Assembly (NCBI GenBank): GCA_017640785.1 | Contig: JAEPPZ010000007.1 | Span: 175,464-239,463, forward strand | Direction of reading: 5' to 3' | From: Balneola sp. | GTDB lineage: Bacteria > Bacteroidota > Rhodothermia > Balneolales > Balneolaceae | DNA: 64,000 nucleotides | Made by a program: the position numbers and the translations under genes | Shown here: positions 62,574-64,000 of the stretch, piece by piece | Layout: each line of letters opens with the position of its first letter | Numbering within the stretch: the stretch's first letter is position 1 | The notes under the pieces: model-generated | What the model was told of the DNA's origin: nothing | Database searches by the model: none | The model's input: the letters and a program-made list of their open reading frames with translations, nothing else

Positions 62574-62697
62574 GCCTAACGACCCGGCGTTTAAGCGGCG
62601 CAGGTCTTGGTTTTTTGTAGAAGTAACTGAATATTTTTATTGCTTACAAGCTTAAGTGCGAACCCTACCTGCATCCGACTTGAAACGCTTGTTATGC
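62574..62697 (-). other. attC recombination site of an integron cassette
   Basis: 124 bases. On the minus strand it starts GCATAAC (R'') and ends GTTAGGC (R', exact GTTRRRY). The arms GCGTTTCAAGTCGGATGCAGGT and ACCTGCGCCGCTTAAACGC pair along their length, with three unpaired bases (C, T, A) on one arm, as in functional attC hairpins. The loop of about 57 bases fits the variable terminal structure. R'' begins at the stop codon of the 62698 gene. Confidence 0.78.
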
Positions 62698-63399
62698 CTA
62701 ATATACAGGCGTGAAAGAAAAAGCTAGCACCAACCATTGTCCATCCTTTTCTATGAAATTAATTTTTGTCATGATTTTCTTTTCAGATGAAAAGGTGCAA
62801 TCATAGAATAAGGCGATGGATTCTGGATAAATACTGAAGCTCCGATAATATTGTGGTCTCAAAAATTCAATGTGTTGCAACTCCCCAAAATTTTGAGATA
62901 TCTGTGCTTTAATTCCCTCAACCTGATCAGGTGTAGCCTGTGATTGTAACTCTTCAGATACATTCTTAAGTATTTCTTCAGCAGAAGTTATAAAAAAGTT
63001 TTTAAACCATTCTTCACCCTCTGGTTTCAAGTTTGAAAAAGCTTCCTGATGTGCAACGTGATCAGCAGAAAGTTGAGGTATAAACTCGTCAAAACCTAGT
63101 TTAAGACTATCGATGTTTTCTACAATGCTAGAATTCGTTTTGTCATAATTAATACGAAAGAAAGGGTTTTCATTCGAACTTGTGGTGTACATACTCATTT
63201 TAATTCCAGAAGATGTAGAAGAATTATAAGAGGGTATATTAAACGCAAAATATTCAGGAGAATAGTAGAGTAGTTCGGAAGCTAGCTTTTCATTTTTTCC
63301 TGGATCAGAGTAATCGGATATCTCAATTGTCTGAATATCTTGCACGTTGATAGTGCAATGGACAAATACAAAAAGCGAAAGGAAGTATAAGGATCTCAT
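62698..63399 (-). CDS. Putative lipoprotein (gene cassette cargo)
   Basis: 233 residues from ATG 63399 (MRSLYFLSLFVFVHC), with a lipobox-like end at C15; an in-frame ATG at 63414 adds MPNYR and overlaps a GTTATGC motif, so the shorter start is preferred. The rest is soluble, with alternating strands and helices (EEILKNVSEELQSQATPDQV; FSIYPESIALFYDCTFSSEK). Family unknown. Its TAG stop runs into the attC site, typical of a cassette. Confidence 0.68.
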   Translation of the reverse strand: MRSLYFLSLFVFVHCTINVQDIQTIEISDYSDPGKNEKLASELLYYSPEYFAFNIPSYNSSTSSGIKMSMYTTSSNENPFFRINYDKTNSSIVENIDSLKLGFDEFIPQLSADHVAHQEAFSNLKPEGEEWFKNFFITSAEEILKNVSEELQSQATPDQVEGIKAQISQNFGELQHIEFLRPQYYRSFSIYPESIALFYDCTFSSEKKIMTKINFIEKDGQWLVLAFSFTPVY

Positions 63400-63410
63400 T
63401 CTGTAATTAG

Positions 63411-63417
63411 GCATAAC
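63411..63417 (-). other. Possible attC/attI crossover box upstream of the first cassette gene
   Basis: GTTATGC on the minus strand resembles GTTRRRY (one mismatch), 11 bases before the ATG at 63399. No partner box or stem was found further upstream, so it could be the end of an attI-like or decayed site, or chance. Confidence 0.3.
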
Positions 63418-64000
63418 ATATTAATATGCGAAAAGGCTTTTATTATTGGACGTCGTATAAAATCAACTTAAGATAGTAAAAGAGTAAACTAAAACAAGTA
63501 CTAAGGCGAACCCATCCCTGTCCCTTCCCTTAAACAAGGGAAGGGGACGCTGTAATTAATATCTAAGTGGAGCTATAAAGTCTCCCTCCCTAAAGTTAGG
63601 GAGGGAACAAGGGAGGGTCAGCAAAATTGGGAATTGTTTTAACCACAGAGAACACAAAGGGTTTTGGGGAGTGAACAAGGTTGGGTGAAAGAATTGATGC
63701 GAAGATTCTAAATCTCCCTCCGAAGGGAGACCGATCGAACACGTGTGTGAGATCAGAGGGATGTTGTGCAGCTTCTGAGCTAATAAACCGCACAACATCC
63801 TCTGTCCGCAGGCGGACTCCTCCTTTAAAGGAGGAGTTTTTCTATTCCAATCCAGATCTCGGGCATTCGCCGCGAGATGATCGTATCCTTTAATAATTTC
63901 AGTTTCTCGAACAACCTCCAAAATACACCGACCTTTAGAATTATTGGCGAGCCAAGAACGTAATGAAATCGACGGCTCCGAAGGAGCAATCATTACACTC
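63418..64000. other. Gene-free, repeat-rich end of the window
   Basis: Several palindromes: CCCTTCCCTTAAACAAGGGAAGGG (63523-63546), CTCCCTCCCTAAAGTTAGGGAGGG (63581-63604), GGATGTTGTGC against GCACAACATCC (63759-63803) and CTCCTCCTTTAAAGGAGGAG (63816-63835). A minus-strand frame at 63556-63993 is open, but it runs through these repeats and is not credible as a gene. No integron integrase is present. Confidence 0.6.
63710..63763. repeat. Interspersed double-hairpin repeat, copy 3
   Basis: AATCTCCCTCCGAAGGGAGA, then GATC...GATC around GAACACGTGTGTGA, then AGAGGGATG. It keeps the order of copies 1 and 2 (CTCC/GGAG hairpin, variable hairpin, GAGGGRTG). Confidence 0.45.

Noticed and set aside
63500..63850. 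CRISPR array, because of several short repeats
   Set aside because: The repeats are palindromes of different sequence without regular spacers, and no cas genes are present.
63556..63993. Minus-strand open frame of 145 codons, with a fragment GYDHLAANARDLDW that looked protein-like
   Set aside because: Most of it crosses palindromic repeats and no family is recognisable; at best it is a remnant.

Overview
The window reads as a chromosomal segment from a Gram-negative member of the FCB group, most likely the Balneolota/Rhodothermota side (Balneola- or Gracilimonas-like). This rests on the families present: a CotH-type secreted protein with a type IX secretion (T9SS) C-terminal sorting domain (NYPNPFNPST motif), a PorQ-like protein, DUF5916 and DUF2911 proteins, Bat proteins, BshA, an LptD-like outer-membrane protein and Mla lipid-transport genes. 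Both tRNA genes are preceded by TATCTTTG, which fits the Bacteroidota -7 element TAnnTTTG. The DNA looks moderately AT-rich. No identification below was checked against a database.

Layout. 1-6 kb: tail of an RND pump, a LytS/LytTR two-component pair, a DUF5916 outer-membrane protein and DoxX. 6-14 kb: SIMPL protein and aminopeptidase P, a sulfotransferase-like gene, a SirB1-like protein, DUF2254, arginine deiminase, an M50 protease and a lipoprotein. 14.2-16 kb: smpB, then RNase P RNA (rnpB, minus strand). 16-21.6 kb: thiamine pyrophosphokinase, NrnA, an HtrA-like lipoprotein protease, a response regulator, enoyl-CoA hydratase-like and CutA. 21.7-27 kb: tRNA-Leu, tig-clpP-clpX, a histidine kinase and an ECF sigma factor. 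27.2-32.5 kb: a tightly packed minus-strand run (porQ-like, K+ channel, aroC, TPR, LysM/RlpA-like, CPBP protease). 32.5-38.7 kb: Mla transporter genes, a PpiD/SurA-like protein and riboflavin genes. 38.7-42.7 kb: LptD-like, ROK kinase and FtsB-like genes on the minus strand. 42.7-46.3 kb: a secreted PLD/SNase/HhH protein, a FliA-family sigma factor, two unknown small genes and tRNA-Lys. 46.3-60.4 kb: thioredoxin-like, HIT, aroQ, flippase, amidohydrolase, DUF2911, CotH, bshA, YebC, a partial bat operon and an M20 dipeptidase. 60.4-64 kb: repeats and an integron-like cassette array of unknown small genes, all on the minus strand.

The most striking object is rnpB at about 14.98-15.77 kb. The conserved RNase P RNA core is split by a complete GIY-YIG nuclease-like ORF. 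The two sides pair as P1 (9 bp), P2 (7 bp) and a 19-bp perfect P3 helix, and the ORF fills almost the whole P3 terminal loop, on the same strand as the RNA. The ORF's stop codon lies inside the P3 stem. The same RNA also has a long AT-rich extension in the P12 position. This looks like an endonuclease gene lodged in a tolerant peripheral loop of an essential ribozyme, giving a predicted RNA of roughly 780 nt.

The second notable region is 61.4-63.4 kb. At least one convincing attC site (62574-62697) has paired R boxes, a long imperfect stem and three extrahelical bases on one strand. Weaker sites follow neighbouring genes, all in the same orientation, and no integrase is visible. Interspersed hairpin repeats occur in many intergenic gaps, including a family whose stem sequences differ between copies yet stay paired.
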